Of a stretch of DNA of 64,000 nucleotides, positions 29,214 to 38,502 are shown piece by piece; positions within the stretch are counted from its first letter, which is position 1, and every line of letters begins with the position of its first letter. The DNA comes from GWF2-33-9 sp964500435 (GTDB taxonomy: Bacteria; Bacteroidota; Ignavibacteria; Kapaibacteriales; UBA2268). Under the pieces are notes generated by a model. The model was not told where the DNA came from, did not search any database, and saw only the letters and a program-made list of their open reading frames with translations. The stretch is from the NCBI GenBank assembly GCA_964500435.1, contig CAZCNL010000006.1:62001-126000 (forward strand), given 5' to 3'. The position numbers and the translations under genes are program-made.

Positions 29214-30461
29214 ATGATTAATCTATTTTACAACATTAGCTCATTAGTTCAAATAAGCAATAGCCAGCAACAATTCAAGGTTGGCGAGGATATGCGAAAT
29301 ATAAATGAAATTAATAATGGCGCAATTTTGTTTGATGAAAAAATATTATGGGTTGGAAAAAGTGAAGAAGTTGCTGATTTTATCAATAAAAATAAATTGG
29401 AAATTAGTCAAAGTGTCGATTTGAGTGGGAAAACTTTAATACCTGGTTTTACAGACCCTCATACGCATATTATATTTGGTGGAAATCGTAGTAATGAATT
29501 TGCTCGCAGATTAGAAGGAGCCACATATATTGAAATCGCACAAGAAGGCGGTGGAATACTTTCTACTGTAAGGGCAACAAGGGAAGCAACTCTCGATGAA
29601 TTAGTAATGTCAGCATCCAAATTAATTGAAAATGCCATCAAAAATGGTACTATTGCATTGGAAATTAAAAGTGGTTATGGATTAAATACAGAAACTGAAA
29701 TAAAAATGCTCGAGGCAATTGAGATTTTAAAAAGAAAATATCCTATTTATATTAAATCTACATTTTTAGGAGCACACGATTTTCCGCCGGAATATAAAAA
29801 TAATCGTGACGAATATGTAGATTTACTTTGCGAAGAAATGTTACCAAAAGTTGCTGAAAAGAATTTAGCAGAATATTGCGATGCCTTTGTTGATAAAGGA
29901 TATTACACATTGGAACAAGGCGAAAAAATCTTTATGAAAGCAAAACAACTTGGTATGAAAATAAGGATGCATTGCGATGAACTTGCGGATGTTAATGCAG
30001 CTAAACTTGCTGCTGAACTTGGTGCGATTTCTGCGGATCATTTGCTTTTTGTAAACGATGAAAGTTTAGTGTTAATGCAACAAAAAGGCACAGTCGCAAC
30101 TTTATTACCGGGTACTTCATTTTTTATTCGGATGCCTTATGCCAATGCTCGGAAAATAATCGAAATGGGTGTAATTACAGCATTAGCAACTGATTGCAAC
30201 CCCGGTTCTTCATTTACAGAAAATATGCAAATGATTTTGTGGCTCGCCGCAATTAATTTAAAAATGACCGCCGAGGAAGCATTGACTGCGGCTACTTTGA
30301 ACTCTGCTTTTTCGTTACAACTTTCCGATAAAATCGGCAGTATTGAACCAGGGAAAGATGCTTCGTTTTTAATCTTGAATATTAATTCATATAAAGAATT
30401 GTTTTACCATTTCGGACATAATCACGTCGAAAAAGTATATATCAATGGCAAAGCTTATTAA
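29214..30461 (+). CDS. hutI: Imidazolonepropionase
   Basis: A 415-residue amidohydrolase for the third step of histidine degradation, hydrolysing imidazolonepropionate to formiminoglutamate. Metal ligands H83 and H85 lie in FTDPHTHIIFGG. KSGYGLNTETE, MHCDELADV, ADHLLFV and ALATDCNPGSSF cover the remaining substrate and metal sites. Length is standard. No hutH, hutU or hutG is seen in the window, so the rest of the pathway must be elsewhere. The next gene's first possible start overlaps its end by 17 nt. Confidence 0.93.
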   Translation: MINLFYNISSLVQISNSQQQFKVGEDMRNINEINNGAILFDEKILWVGKSEEVADFINKNKLEISQSVDLSGKTLIPGFTDPHTHIIFGGNRSNEFARRLEGATYIEIAQEGGGILSTVRATREATLDELVMSASKLIENAIKNGTIALEIKSGYGLNTETEIKMLEAIEILKRKYPIYIKSTFLGAHDFPPEYKNNRDEYVDLLCEEMLPKVAEKNLAEYCDAFVDKGYYTLEQGEKIFMKAKQLGMKIRMHCDELADVNAAKLAAELGAISADHLLFVNDESLVLMQQKGTVATLLPGTSFFIRMPYANARKIIEMGVITALATDCNPGSSFTENMQMILWLAAINLKMTAEEALTAATLNSAFSLQLSDKIGSIEPGKDASFLILNINSYKELFYHFGHNHVEKVYINGKAY

Positions 30462-30468
30462 TTTCAAA

Positions 30469-31800
30469 ATGTTAAAAAGTAAAAAAAATAAAAAATACAT
30501 TGTTGCTCTTAACTTTATTATTTATTCAATAATATTATTTTTTACATTTCAGATAAATTCACTATCTCAAAACAGACAACCAATTTTACTAAAAAATGCA
30601 GATAGTTTGGTCGGAATTACATTAGAAAATTCGCAGGTTAGAAATTTTATCGGTAATGTGATTTTTGAGCAAGGAAATATAATACTAACTTGCGATACTG
30701 CAATTCAATATATTGATCAAAATAGAGTCCAATTAATTGGAAGGGTGAATATTAAACAAGATTTAACATTAATAAAATCGAACAGAATTAATTATACAGG
30801 TAACAATAAAATTGCCAATGCAGAAGATTATGTTGAAATACAAGATACGGCAAACACCTTGAAGGCTAAGACAGGAACGTACAATTTAGACACAAAAATC
30901 GCTCACTTCAAACAAAATGTTTCCATCGAAAATGATTCAATATTAATTTTTACTGACGAACTTGTTAATAATACTTCGAACGATGAATCTTTTGCAACAG
31001 GAAATGTGCGTGTTTATGGAAAAAAAATTCGTACAGCAACTATTTGTGATACATTAGTTTACAAACCAAAACAAGACTTTTTATTAGCGTATAGCAATGC
31101 CGGTTTTTTTTATATTGATTCCGTCAAAAAAAATTATGATTCTACACAAAAAACGCATAAAGTTGAATTCGATACATTATCTGTTTTTGCAAATACAATA
31201 TTCGGAAATCAAGCTAAAGGACAAGAATTTTACCAGTTCTTAGATAGCGTCGAAATAATCAAAGGATTAATAAAATCAAAATGCAACAAAGCAGATTACT
31301 TTAAAACGGGCGATAGTATTTTATTAACAGGTGAACCTGTCGTTTGGTACGATAGTTTACAGCTTTTTTCAGATTCAATTTCTGTAATATTCCCTGGACG
31401 AAATATAAAACAAATTAAACTTGTGAATAATTCATTAGTAATTTCAACTAGCGATTCGTTAGGTTTGGGACGAATTAACCAAATAACAGGCAAAGACATA
31501 GATATCAATTTTGAGCGAGATTCTATAAGGGCAATAATAAGCAAAAACGATGCCCATAGTTTGTATTTTATTACAACTGACGATGGTGAAAGCGGTGCTC
31601 AAACAAGCGGTGCTGATACAATTAAAATTTATATGCAAAATAATGAAGTTAGCGATATTGTGTGGCGTAGTGCTGCTTTTATCGATTTTTATCCCGATAA
31701 TATTATCACAAACCCTAAAGATTTATTTTTGCCAAAATTTAGAAAAAGAGAAGATTTACCCAAAAGGCGAAATTTCCCCGAAAAACCGTTTAATCGTTAA
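30469..31800 (+). CDS. OstA/LptA-like lipopolysaccharide transport protein
   Basis: About 443 residues from the ATG at 30469 (MLKSKKNKKYIVALNF). An earlier ATG at 30445 overlaps hutI and adds eight residues. A hydrophobic N-terminal segment (about 11-30) suggests export. The body repeats the OstA/LptA beta-jellyroll pattern: FIGNVIFEQGNIILTCDTAI, NYTGNNKIANAEDYVEIQ and DTLVYKPKQD. This is the periplasmic bridge fold carrying LPS between the membranes. Bacteroidota/Chlorobiota often carry such long OstA-like proteins. Its end overlaps the convergent propeller gene by 11 nt. The fold is confident; the exact role (LptA or accessory) is inferred. Confidence 0.75.
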   Translation: MLKSKKNKKYIVALNFIIYSIILFFTFQINSLSQNRQPILLKNADSLVGITLENSQVRNFIGNVIFEQGNIILTCDTAIQYIDQNRVQLIGRVNIKQDLTLIKSNRINYTGNNKIANAEDYVEIQDTANTLKAKTGTYNLDTKIAHFKQNVSIENDSILIFTDELVNNTSNDESFATGNVRVYGKKIRTATICDTLVYKPKQDFLLAYSNAGFFYIDSVKKNYDSTQKTHKVEFDTLSVFANTIFGNQAKGQEFYQFLDSVEIIKGLIKSKCNKADYFKTGDSILLTGEPVVWYDSLQLFSDSISVIFPGRNIKQIKLVNNSLVISTSDSLGLGRINQITGKDIDINFERDSIRAIISKNDAHSLYFITTDDGESGAQTSGADTIKIYMQNNEVSDIVWRSAAFIDFYPDNIITNPKDLFLPKFRKREDLPKRRNFPEKPFNR

Positions 31801-34054
31801 TTATTGCAATCTTTTGAACACTTGATAAAGAGCCTGTGCGAGATTGTGAATATACTAAATAAATGCCCGTTGATACAAGCGAGCCTAATTCATCAGTTCC
31901 ATCCCAGATGATTTTCCGTGAATTTGTTGAAAATCGTTTTATTAATTTACCCGAAATTGTCGTAATCATAACATCACTATTGGCGGCTAATCCATCTATT
32001 ATTAATCCTTCATCTTTTTTCAAATTATATGGTTGAGGATAACATTGAATATTATAATTAGCAACTGGTTGAACATTTAAAGTGGAAACTTCGTATAGCC
32101 CATTATTTGTGCCTATGTATATTTTCCCATTTACATCATCTCCGGCAATAGATAAAATAACATTATCTTGTAATGGCGAATTCGTGTTATTTATGATTGT
32201 TAACACTTCTGTTGCATCAGGATTTAACACCCAAATGCCATCATTTGTTGCTATCCATTTATTATCAACTGGGTCAACATAAATGCCGTTAACGACTTGA
32301 CTGGAAAGCAATTTAATATTTCTTACTATTGGTTTTTGATTTAATAAAACAGCAGAAGTATTAAAAATAGAAGAAAGCCCGTAGCTTGTTCCAATCCATA
32401 AAATATCATTTTTATCGATTGCTAAGCAATTTTGTTGATTCGAAGATAAATTTGGATATGATGCTGTTGTAATATTCCCACATACGTCATCTTGCGTATT
32501 TTCCAATGTGTTATTCTCATTAAAATAAAAAAGGCCACCGGATAATGATGAAGCAACCCATTTTGTATTATTACCATCAATTACCATATCCAAAAACCAC
32601 CGATAACTATCATTGACACAATTTTGAAACTTGTAGAAATTATTATTCTTATCTAATGCAACCAACAGTGGACCTGCTGATGTCTCGCCATAATTTACAA
32701 TCCAAATTGTACCGTCTTTTGATTGCTTAATATTGCCAATTACTACGAAATTTGGGTCAGTTGCAATACCAGTCAATGGTGAATTTGTATTATCATAAAT
32801 TGAAAAGTTATTGTTTTTATCAATTTTCAAAGCACCAACTCCCCAAGAACTTCCCATAATTGAGCCATCATCGAGAGGTGAAACGAAGATGTAGCCATTT
32901 GTTTTGATTTCGGGATTTTTTTCCACGAAATAATTTTCCCAATTATTGCCATCAAATTTCATTAATCCACGTGATGGACTTTTGCCTGTTGCCGCCCAAA
33001 GATTTCCATTTTTGTCTGTTGATAATTTATAAAATATGTTGCTCGAAGGTGAATTTGGCGTTACTAAATTATATTTTGAATTTGTTCTATCAGCAAAAGC
33101 AATTCCTGAGTTTTGATAAATTATAAAAGGCAAATTAAAATCAATCAACGGTCTTAATTTATCGACAGGATAAAAAAACTTAATTTTTGTGGCAGGATTT
33201 TTCAGTTGCAATGGAAAATCATACTTATTTAAATCAAGTACTTTATAATCCGTTGTATAATATACTTTATTCTCATAAATTGTTAAGTTACGAATTTCTG
33301 TACTTTCATTCAAAATATTAGAAACACTGTCACTTTCAAATTTGTAGATATTATTTTTTGAAGCAAAATAAATAACACCTTTTAATTGAACTATATCGTT
33401 TAATTGGGAACCGCCTGTCATTGCATTAATTGGATATGTTTTCCAACTTTTTGGGTCCGTCAACTGTGAGTTAGTTGAAGAAATTGCAAGCCCTTCACTT
33501 GTTATAACATAAATTTTATTGTTGTAAAGTATTGCTTTGATTGCTGCCGCATTAGTTGAAAAATCGCCAAATTTCATCACAGTTTCAATAAATACTTTTT
33601 TTGTTTTATCGAAAACTGTTAATCCGAAATTAGTGCAAATATATAGCAAATTGCCATTTTCTAGAAATGAATTGATTTGTTTATCTAAAAATGAACTCTT
33701 ATAAACATCTAAAATTAATGTAACTTCTTTATTTTGATTAATTTTATTAATCGCACCAGAATTCGAACCTACATATATTTCACCATTACTTTCATCTAAA
33801 TATAATGCAGTTAAATTATTATCCCATAATCCATTTAAATTATTTATATTTTGACTATTTTTTTGTTCGATATTATAAATGAATAATCCGCCTGTTGAAA
33901 TTGCATAAATACTTCCATCTTTGGAAAGGGCAAAGTCGTTCATATTTGACAGCGATGTATAAACTTTCCAACTGAACAAATTGAGTTCGCTTTCGGATTT
34001 TGAAATGAGCACGAAAAAAGTTATAATGACTATGAAAGCAAGTTTATTTTTCAT
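31790..34054 (-). CDS. Secreted two-propeller protein, PorZ-like (T9SS)
   Basis: A 754-residue protein with a signal peptide (1-22). It has many propeller-blade motifs (IYAISTGGLFIYN, IYVGSNSGAINKI, LWIGTSYGLSSI, IYIGTNNGLYEV) covering about residues 25-660. A C-terminal domain (about 670-754) follows, with WDGTDELGSLVSTGIYLVY as in T9SS sorting or FlgD-like domains. The opening (VYTSLSNMNDFALSKDG) and the two-propeller plus CTD layout resemble PorZ, the T9SS component that delivers anionic LPS to cargo. It could instead be an ordinary T9SS cargo with regulator-propeller repeats. Confidence 0.6.
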   Translation of the reverse strand: MKNKLAFIVIITFFVLISKSESELNLFSWKVYTSLSNMNDFALSKDGSIYAISTGGLFIYNIEQKNSQNINNLNGLWDNNLTALYLDESNGEIYVGSNSGAINKINQNKEVTLILDVYKSSFLDKQINSFLENGNLLYICTNFGLTVFDKTKKVFIETVMKFGDFSTNAAAIKAILYNNKIYVITSEGLAISSTNSQLTDPKSWKTYPINAMTGGSQLNDIVQLKGVIYFASKNNIYKFESDSVSNILNESTEIRNLTIYENKVYYTTDYKVLDLNKYDFPLQLKNPATKIKFFYPVDKLRPLIDFNLPFIIYQNSGIAFADRTNSKYNLVTPNSPSSNIFYKLSTDKNGNLWAATGKSPSRGLMKFDGNNWENYFVEKNPEIKTNGYIFVSPLDDGSIMGSSWGVGALKIDKNNNFSIYDNTNSPLTGIATDPNFVVIGNIKQSKDGTIWIVNYGETSAGPLLVALDKNNNFYKFQNCVNDSYRWFLDMVIDGNNTKWVASSLSGGLFYFNENNTLENTQDDVCGNITTASYPNLSSNQQNCLAIDKNDILWIGTSYGLSSIFNTSAVLLNQKPIVRNIKLLSSQVVNGIYVDPVDNKWIATNDGIWVLNPDATEVLTIINNTNSPLQDNVILSIAGDDVNGKIYIGTNNGLYEVSTLNVQPVANYNIQCYPQPYNLKKDEGLIIDGLAANSDVMITTISGKLIKRFSTNSRKIIWDGTDELGSLVSTGIYLVYSQSRTGSLSSVQKIAIIND

Positions 34055-34151
34055 AAGAATAAATTTAATTCTCTAACTATTGAATAAATTAGACGAATAT
34101 AGTAAAATTATGATTGTTTTATGTATAATATTAAGTATTGTTTAACTTGAT

Positions 34152-35987
34152 TTATAACTCTTTTCGCAAACGAGCGACTGGTATTTTTAGTTGTTCTCGA
34201 TATTTTGCAATAGTACGACGAGCGACGTTGAAACCTAATTCTTTTAATTTACTACTAATTAAATCATCGCTCAAAGGTTTATTTTTGGGTTCATTGTCGA
34301 CCATTTCTTTGATTTTTTGCTTTATCAATGTAGTTGATACTTCTTCACCTTCATCATTTGGCAAAGCTTCGCTGAAAAAGTATTTCAATTCAAATGTACC
34401 AAATTCCGTTTGGACAAATTTATTGTTTACAATTCGGCAAACAGTGGAAATATCTAATCCTGTTATGTCGGAAATATCTTTGTAAATCATCGGTTTTATA
34501 TATTCCGGACCTTTTAAGAAAAATTCTTTTTGAATACCAGCAATTGCACTCATTACTTTTAACATTGTCAATTTTCTTTGTTGAATTGCTTGTATTATGA
34601 ATTTTGCATCATCATATTTTTGTCGAAGCCATTGTTTTGTTTCTTTATTGAATTTTTTATCTTTGGCTTCTTTTTTCATTATTTCATATAATTGATTGAT
34701 TTTAACCGGTGGTATTGTGCTATCATTCAAAATTACTTGTGGTTCATTTGTTTCTTCATTTTTTTCGATGATAAAATCAGGAATAATTGTGTTCATTTCA
34801 GAATGTGAATAACCATCACCAGGTTTCGGATTAAATTTTTTAATAACTTCTATTGCATCTTTCAACTCATCTTCGGAAATATTCAACTTTTTCATTACAT
34901 CTTTGAAATGCTTCTTGGAAAATTCATCGAACGTTTCTGACAAAACACGCAAAGCATTAGATTGAGCCCGTGTTGGATTAGAAATCGCCTTCGCTTGTGC
35001 TACAAGGCATTCTTGAATATTTCTTGATGCTATTCCCGGTGGGTCGAGTTGTTGTATTAATTCCAAAATTCTTTCGGCTTGTTCTAATTTTACTGGTTTT
35101 AATAATTTATTCGAGTTTTTGAAATTTTCACTAATATATTGGAATGATTCGTTCGAAATTAAATCAGGATTATCGGCTAAAATATCCCCTAAAATTCGCT
35201 TGCTCGATGGGTCAACCGTATAATTATATGCCGGGTTTACCTTCGATTGATATTCCTTCATATTATTGTGATTTATGAATTCTTCTTTTTGCCGTTCGAA
35301 ATTCAATTCGGCAATATGTGAATTTGATTCTTTTACAATATCAACTAATTCACGACGTAAATAACCATCGTCATCTACGTTCCACAGTATATGTTTCCCA
35401 AGTAATTGCTCTTCTTCTGTTTCTAAATTTAAAAGGAGTTGTTTTTCTAACTCCTCCAAGAAATACGGATTATCTTTGATTTGAAAATCAGAATTTTCTT
35501 CGTCGTCATCGTAAGTTGTATTTTTATTATTTCTTATAACTTCTGCATCTTCTTGCAAAACCATTGAGTAAAATTCGTATGGGTCATCATCTTCAACTGG
35601 GTTATAGTTCGAAAGTGGGATTTCGTTTTCTACTTTTATTTTGTCAAAATAATATTCATCATCATCTTGAATAAAATTATTTGAATCATCTATTCCATCA
35701 TCGTCCAAAGTATTCGACTTTGGTATATAATCCAAGTAATCATCTTTATCATTTGCATAAATCTCTTCCAATGAACTTTCAGGTTCTGGTTCATAAATTT
35801 CTTCATTAGTTACAATACCATTTTCATCCTCTGCTAACTCGAGCAAAGGATTTTCTTCCATTTCCCTTTTTAACTCTTGTTCAAATTGTATAAGAGGCAT
35901 TTGCAACAATTTCAAATATTGAATTTGTTGGGGTGTTAAAGTCTGCTGCAAACTTGTTTTTAATCCAACTGAAACATTCATTGCCAT
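34152..35987 (-). CDS. rpoN: RNA polymerase sigma-54 factor
   Basis: A 611-residue sigma-54. Region I is the Gln-rich start LQQTLTPQQIQYLKLLQMPL. An unusually acidic region II (Asp/Glu-rich, about residues 55-150) follows, then the core-binding domain with LDPPGIASRNIQECL. The C-terminal RpoN box ARRTIAKYRE sits at 589-598. It directs transcription from -24/-12 promoters with AAA+ activators. The start could be MAMNVSV or MNVSV two codons in. The DUF3109 gene ends 4 nt upstream, so the two form an operon. Confidence 0.95.
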   Translation of the reverse strand: MAMNVSVGLKTSLQQTLTPQQIQYLKLLQMPLIQFEQELKREMEENPLLELAEDENGIVTNEEIYEPEPESSLEEIYANDKDDYLDYIPKSNTLDDDGIDDSNNFIQDDDEYYFDKIKVENEIPLSNYNPVEDDDPYEFYSMVLQEDAEVIRNNKNTTYDDDEENSDFQIKDNPYFLEELEKQLLLNLETEEEQLLGKHILWNVDDDGYLRRELVDIVKESNSHIAELNFERQKEEFINHNNMKEYQSKVNPAYNYTVDPSSKRILGDILADNPDLISNESFQYISENFKNSNKLLKPVKLEQAERILELIQQLDPPGIASRNIQECLVAQAKAISNPTRAQSNALRVLSETFDEFSKKHFKDVMKKLNISEDELKDAIEVIKKFNPKPGDGYSHSEMNTIIPDFIIEKNEETNEPQVILNDSTIPPVKINQLYEIMKKEAKDKKFNKETKQWLRQKYDDAKFIIQAIQQRKLTMLKVMSAIAGIQKEFFLKGPEYIKPMIYKDISDITGLDISTVCRIVNNKFVQTEFGTFELKYFFSEALPNDEGEEVSTTLIKQKIKEMVDNEPKNKPLSDDLISSKLKELGFNVARRTIAKYREQLKIPVARLRKEL

Positions 35988-35991
35988 TTAA

Positions 35992-36567
35992 TTACTCTTC
36001 TTCCTTTTTAATTTTTTGCTGTTGAACTAAGTTAATTAATTCTTGTAATTTATTATAAAAATCCTCCGAAAATCTTCGAATTATAGCTTCTTTCAAAAAA
36101 TTCCCCATTATAATATTTTCTGATTTGCCTTTTTCTAAGGCGGGACGGCAAATTTCGAATTCTTCGTAAACTAAATTATTTCCACGAATTCTTATTGGAA
36201 ATAAGTGGCAAGAAATTGGTTTACGAAAATCAGATTTACCTTCGAAATAAGCACGTTCAAGGGCGCATTTTGCAATGTCTCCATCGTAGTAAACAAAAAC
36301 ACAATCTCGACTATTTATACAAACTGTTGTTAAAGAACCTTCGATATCGACTTCCCAAAAACCTTTCTTATTGATGTAATTAATATTTCGTTCACTTAAA
36401 TATTCCTTAGCTGCTTCGAGATTGCGTTCGATTAATTCGAGTTCTTCGCCTAATAAAGGTGCGCCGCTTCCCCCGTAAACTGTGCAACATCCACCCTTAC
36501 ATTTCGCTAAATCGCAAGAATAATGTACTTGTGCTATATTTTTATCTATTGAGTAATTTTCGAACAT
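35992..36567 (-). CDS. DUF3109 cysteine-cluster protein
   Basis: A 191-residue protein of the DUF3109 family, common in Bacteroidota. Conserved cysteines are in SCDLAKCKGGCCTVYGG (residues 17-33), VCINSRDCVFVYYDGDIAKC (about 77-96) and ISCHLFPIRI (about 113). The arrangement resembles YkgJ-type zinc or iron-sulfur clusters. Biochemical function is unknown. It is the upstream partner of rpoN, 4 nt apart. Confidence 0.85.
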   Translation of the reverse strand: MFENYSIDKNIAQVHYSCDLAKCKGGCCTVYGGSGAPLLGEELELIERNLEAAKEYLSERNINYINKKGFWEVDIEGSLTTVCINSRDCVFVYYDGDIAKCALERAYFEGKSDFRKPISCHLFPIRIRGNNLVYEEFEICRPALEKGKSENIIMGNFLKEAIIRRFSEDFYNKLQELINLVQQQKIKKEEE

Positions 36568-36670
36568 CTTAATAAATTCCGTGCCAAATTTTACGAATTT
36601 AAGAATTTTTTTTTAATTTTATAAATAATTTTTAAACAATTTTTTTTAAACATACAAAAATATTAAAGTT

Positions 36671-37534
36671 ATGAAAAAAATAATAGTCCTTTTTACTGCA
36701 ATTAGTTTTTTGTTTAGTTGTTCGTCCTCTGGTATTTCTGTTTTCAAAGTTTATGAAAAAGGTGGTGGCGACATCGATACAAAAGCCGTCGCTGATAAAA
36801 TCAAAGATGCGGACATAGTATTATTTGGCGAATTACATAATAATTCACTTGCTCATTGGCTCGAACTCAGACTCGCAAAAGAAATGTTCAAAGAATTTGG
36901 CAACAATTTAATTCTTGGTTCTGAAATGTTCGAATCCGATACTCAAATTATGATTGATGAATATTTCAAAGGACTTTATCCTACAAAAAATTTCGAAGAT
37001 GAAGCTAAACTTTGGAAAAACTATTCAACAGATTATAAACCTATATTAGAATTTGCACGACAAAACAAATTACAATACGTTGCAACAAATATCCCACGCC
37101 GCTATGCTGCTTTCGTTGCCCGAAACGGATTAGATAAACTTGCTGAGTTGCCAGATGCCGCAAAAAAATATATTGCCCCAATCCCAATTAAATATGACCC
37201 AAATTTATCTGCGTATAAACAAATGGCTGAAATGCCCTCTCATAGTAAAGATGTGAAATTTTTAGCCGAAGCCCAAGCTGTGAAAGATGCTACGATGGCT
37301 TATTTCATTTTGCAATATTTTCAACCAGGGAAAAAATTCTTGCACTACAATGGTGCTTATCACTCCGACGATTTCCAGGGAATTGTTTGGTATTTGAAGC
37401 AATATAAACCTGATTTAAAAATTGTTACAATTACTACTGTTGAAGCTGAAAATCCTGATTCTTTGTCAACTGAATTTAAAAATAAAGCCGATTATATTAT
37501 CGTAATTCCCGATGATATGACAAAAACATATTGA
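36671..37534 (+). CDS. ChaN-family lipoprotein (haem-binding superfamily)
   Basis: A 287-residue lipoprotein with lipobox SFLFSC (Cys17). The body matches the ChaN/Tiki superfamily (Cofac_haem_bdg): DADIVLFGELHNNSLAHWLE contains the conserved GE-x-H, followed by GSEMFESD and a C-terminal HYNGAYHSDDF histidine segment. Family members are reported to bind haem or to be metal-dependent proteases. Which applies here cannot be told. It stands alone, just before the repeat/remnant region, and has no obvious haem genes beside it. Confidence 0.8.
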   Translation: MKKIIVLFTAISFLFSCSSSGISVFKVYEKGGGDIDTKAVADKIKDADIVLFGELHNNSLAHWLELRLAKEMFKEFGNNLILGSEMFESDTQIMIDEYFKGLYPTKNFEDEAKLWKNYSTDYKPILEFARQNKLQYVATNIPRRYAAFVARNGLDKLAELPDAAKKYIAPIPIKYDPNLSAYKQMAEMPSHSKDVKFLAEAQAVKDATMAYFILQYFQPGKKFLHYNGAYHSDDFQGIVWYLKQYKPDLKIVTITTVEAENPDSLSTEFKNKADYIIVIPDDMTKTY

Positions 37535-37538
37535 AAAA

Positions 37539-37735
37539 TTATTGCTCTTGGGCAATGCTTTTGTATAATTTAATGAATTCCTCATATTCTGTTTGAAAAG
37601 AACGCTTCTGATGATGTTGTTTCTGATTTTTAATATATTCAAATACCTTTTCAATTTGATTCGCTAACGGTAAATGTTGCATAACCATTTAGTAATGCAA
37701 ACTTTCCGTCAATATTATAAATAAGTTTAACCAAG
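37539..37735 (-). pseudogene. IS200-like (RAYT-type) transposase, C-terminal remnant
   Basis: On the minus strand, one frame reads FALLNGYATFTVSESN and then stops. Shifted by one base it continues QIEKVFEYIKNQKQHHQKRS and FQTEYEEFIKLY to a stop at 37539-37541. The two parts together match the C-terminus of Y1/IS200-like transposases of the REP-associated type (F-A-W-Q-x-G-Y-x-x-F-S-V-S ... I-K-N-Q-x-x-H-H ... F-x-x-E-Y). The HUH catalytic N-terminal part is missing, so this is a frameshifted fragment. It abuts the palindromic repeat cluster at its upstream end. Confidence 0.65.
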
Positions 37736-38340
37736 GTTCACGGAGGTGCACGGAGTATTTTTTTCTCTGTGTTCCTCTGCGTTCTCCGTGGTAAATTTTT
37801 TTTTAACCACAGAAGGCACGGAGTCTTTTTCTCTGTGTTCCTCTGTGTCCTCCGTGGTATTTTTTTTAACCACAGAGACACGGAGGTGCACGGAGTATTT
37901 TTTTCTCTGTGTTCCTCTGCGTTCTCCGTGGTAAATTTTTTTTTAACCACAGAAGGCACGGAGTCTTTTTCTCTGTGTTCCTCTGTGTCCTCCGTGGTAT
38001 TTTTTTTTAACCACAGAGACACAGAGGTGCACGGAGTATTTTTTTCTCTGTGTTCCTCTGCGTTCTCCGTGGTGAATAGTTTTTTTTAACCACAGAGACA
38101 CAGAGGTGCACGGAGTATTTTTTTCTCTGTGTTCCTCTGCGTTCTCCGTGGTAAATTTTTTTTTAACCACAGAAGGCACGGAGTCTTTTTCTCTGTGTTC
38201 CTCTGTGTGCTCCGTGGTGAATAGTTTTTTTTAACCACAGAGGCACGGAGGGGCACAGAGGTTGTTCTCTGTGTTACTCTGCGTTCTCCGTGGTGAATAG
38301 TTTTTTTTAACCACAGAGGCACGAAGGGGCACAGAGGTTG
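37727..38340. repeat. Tandem palindromic repeat cluster (8 copies plus a half)
   Basis: Eight hairpin units of about 63-79 bp, each running from (TTA)ACCACAGAG..CACGGAG through a T-rich loop to CTCTGTGTTCCTCTG..CTCCGTGGT, followed by a run of T. A ninth unit is cut after its left arm at about 38340. Long and short versions alternate, giving a roughly 140-bp higher-order period (starts near 37727, 37866, 38008). Each unit can form a long near-perfect hairpin. Open frames across it are artefacts of the repeat. Two gene remnants flank it. It could be a REP-like array mobilised by a RAYT transposase, and also a strong transcription barrier. Confidence 0.9.
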
Positions 38341-38341
38341 A

Positions 38342-38452
38342 TTATTTTGACCCCTCCACTATCCTTATCTCCTCCTCTGTTAAATCGTACAGCTGATATA
38401 CCAATTTATCTATCTCACGCTCAAGCTCCTGGGTATCGGACTGCGGAGCCGA
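38342..38452 (-). pseudogene. DNA methyltransferase C-terminal remnant
   Basis: Minus-strand codons between an upstream in-frame stop and the stop at 38342-38344 read SAPQSDTQELEREIDKLVYQ then LYDLTEEEIRIVEGSK. The end E-I-D-x-L-V-Y-x-L-Y-x-L-T-E-E-E-I-x-I-V-E-G is a familiar C-terminus of type IIG/Eco57I-like DNA methylases. No start or catalytic region is present. It differs from the end of the intact methylase gene at 40419-44456, so it derives from another copy. Confidence 0.6.
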
Positions 38453-38502
38453 TCATTTCGAACAAAAATTAAACAATCAATTATAGAAAAAAATTAAAGC
38501 AT

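Noticed and set aside
29214..30461. A complete histidine-utilisation operon around hutI
   Set aside because: Neighbours are an outer-membrane protein and an OstA-like protein. No hutH, hutU, hutG or hutC homologue is visible.
37466..37654. A 62-codon minus-strand open frame covering the end of the ChaN gene
   Set aside because: It is out of frame with the transposase remnant homology (IKNQKQHHQKRS) and overlaps the ChaN coding region.
37738..38322. Open frames on both strands across the palindromic cluster (for example TTENAEEHREK-type peptides)
   Set aside because: Both strands are open only because the repeat lacks stops. The peptides repeat exactly with the DNA units and match no real protein family.
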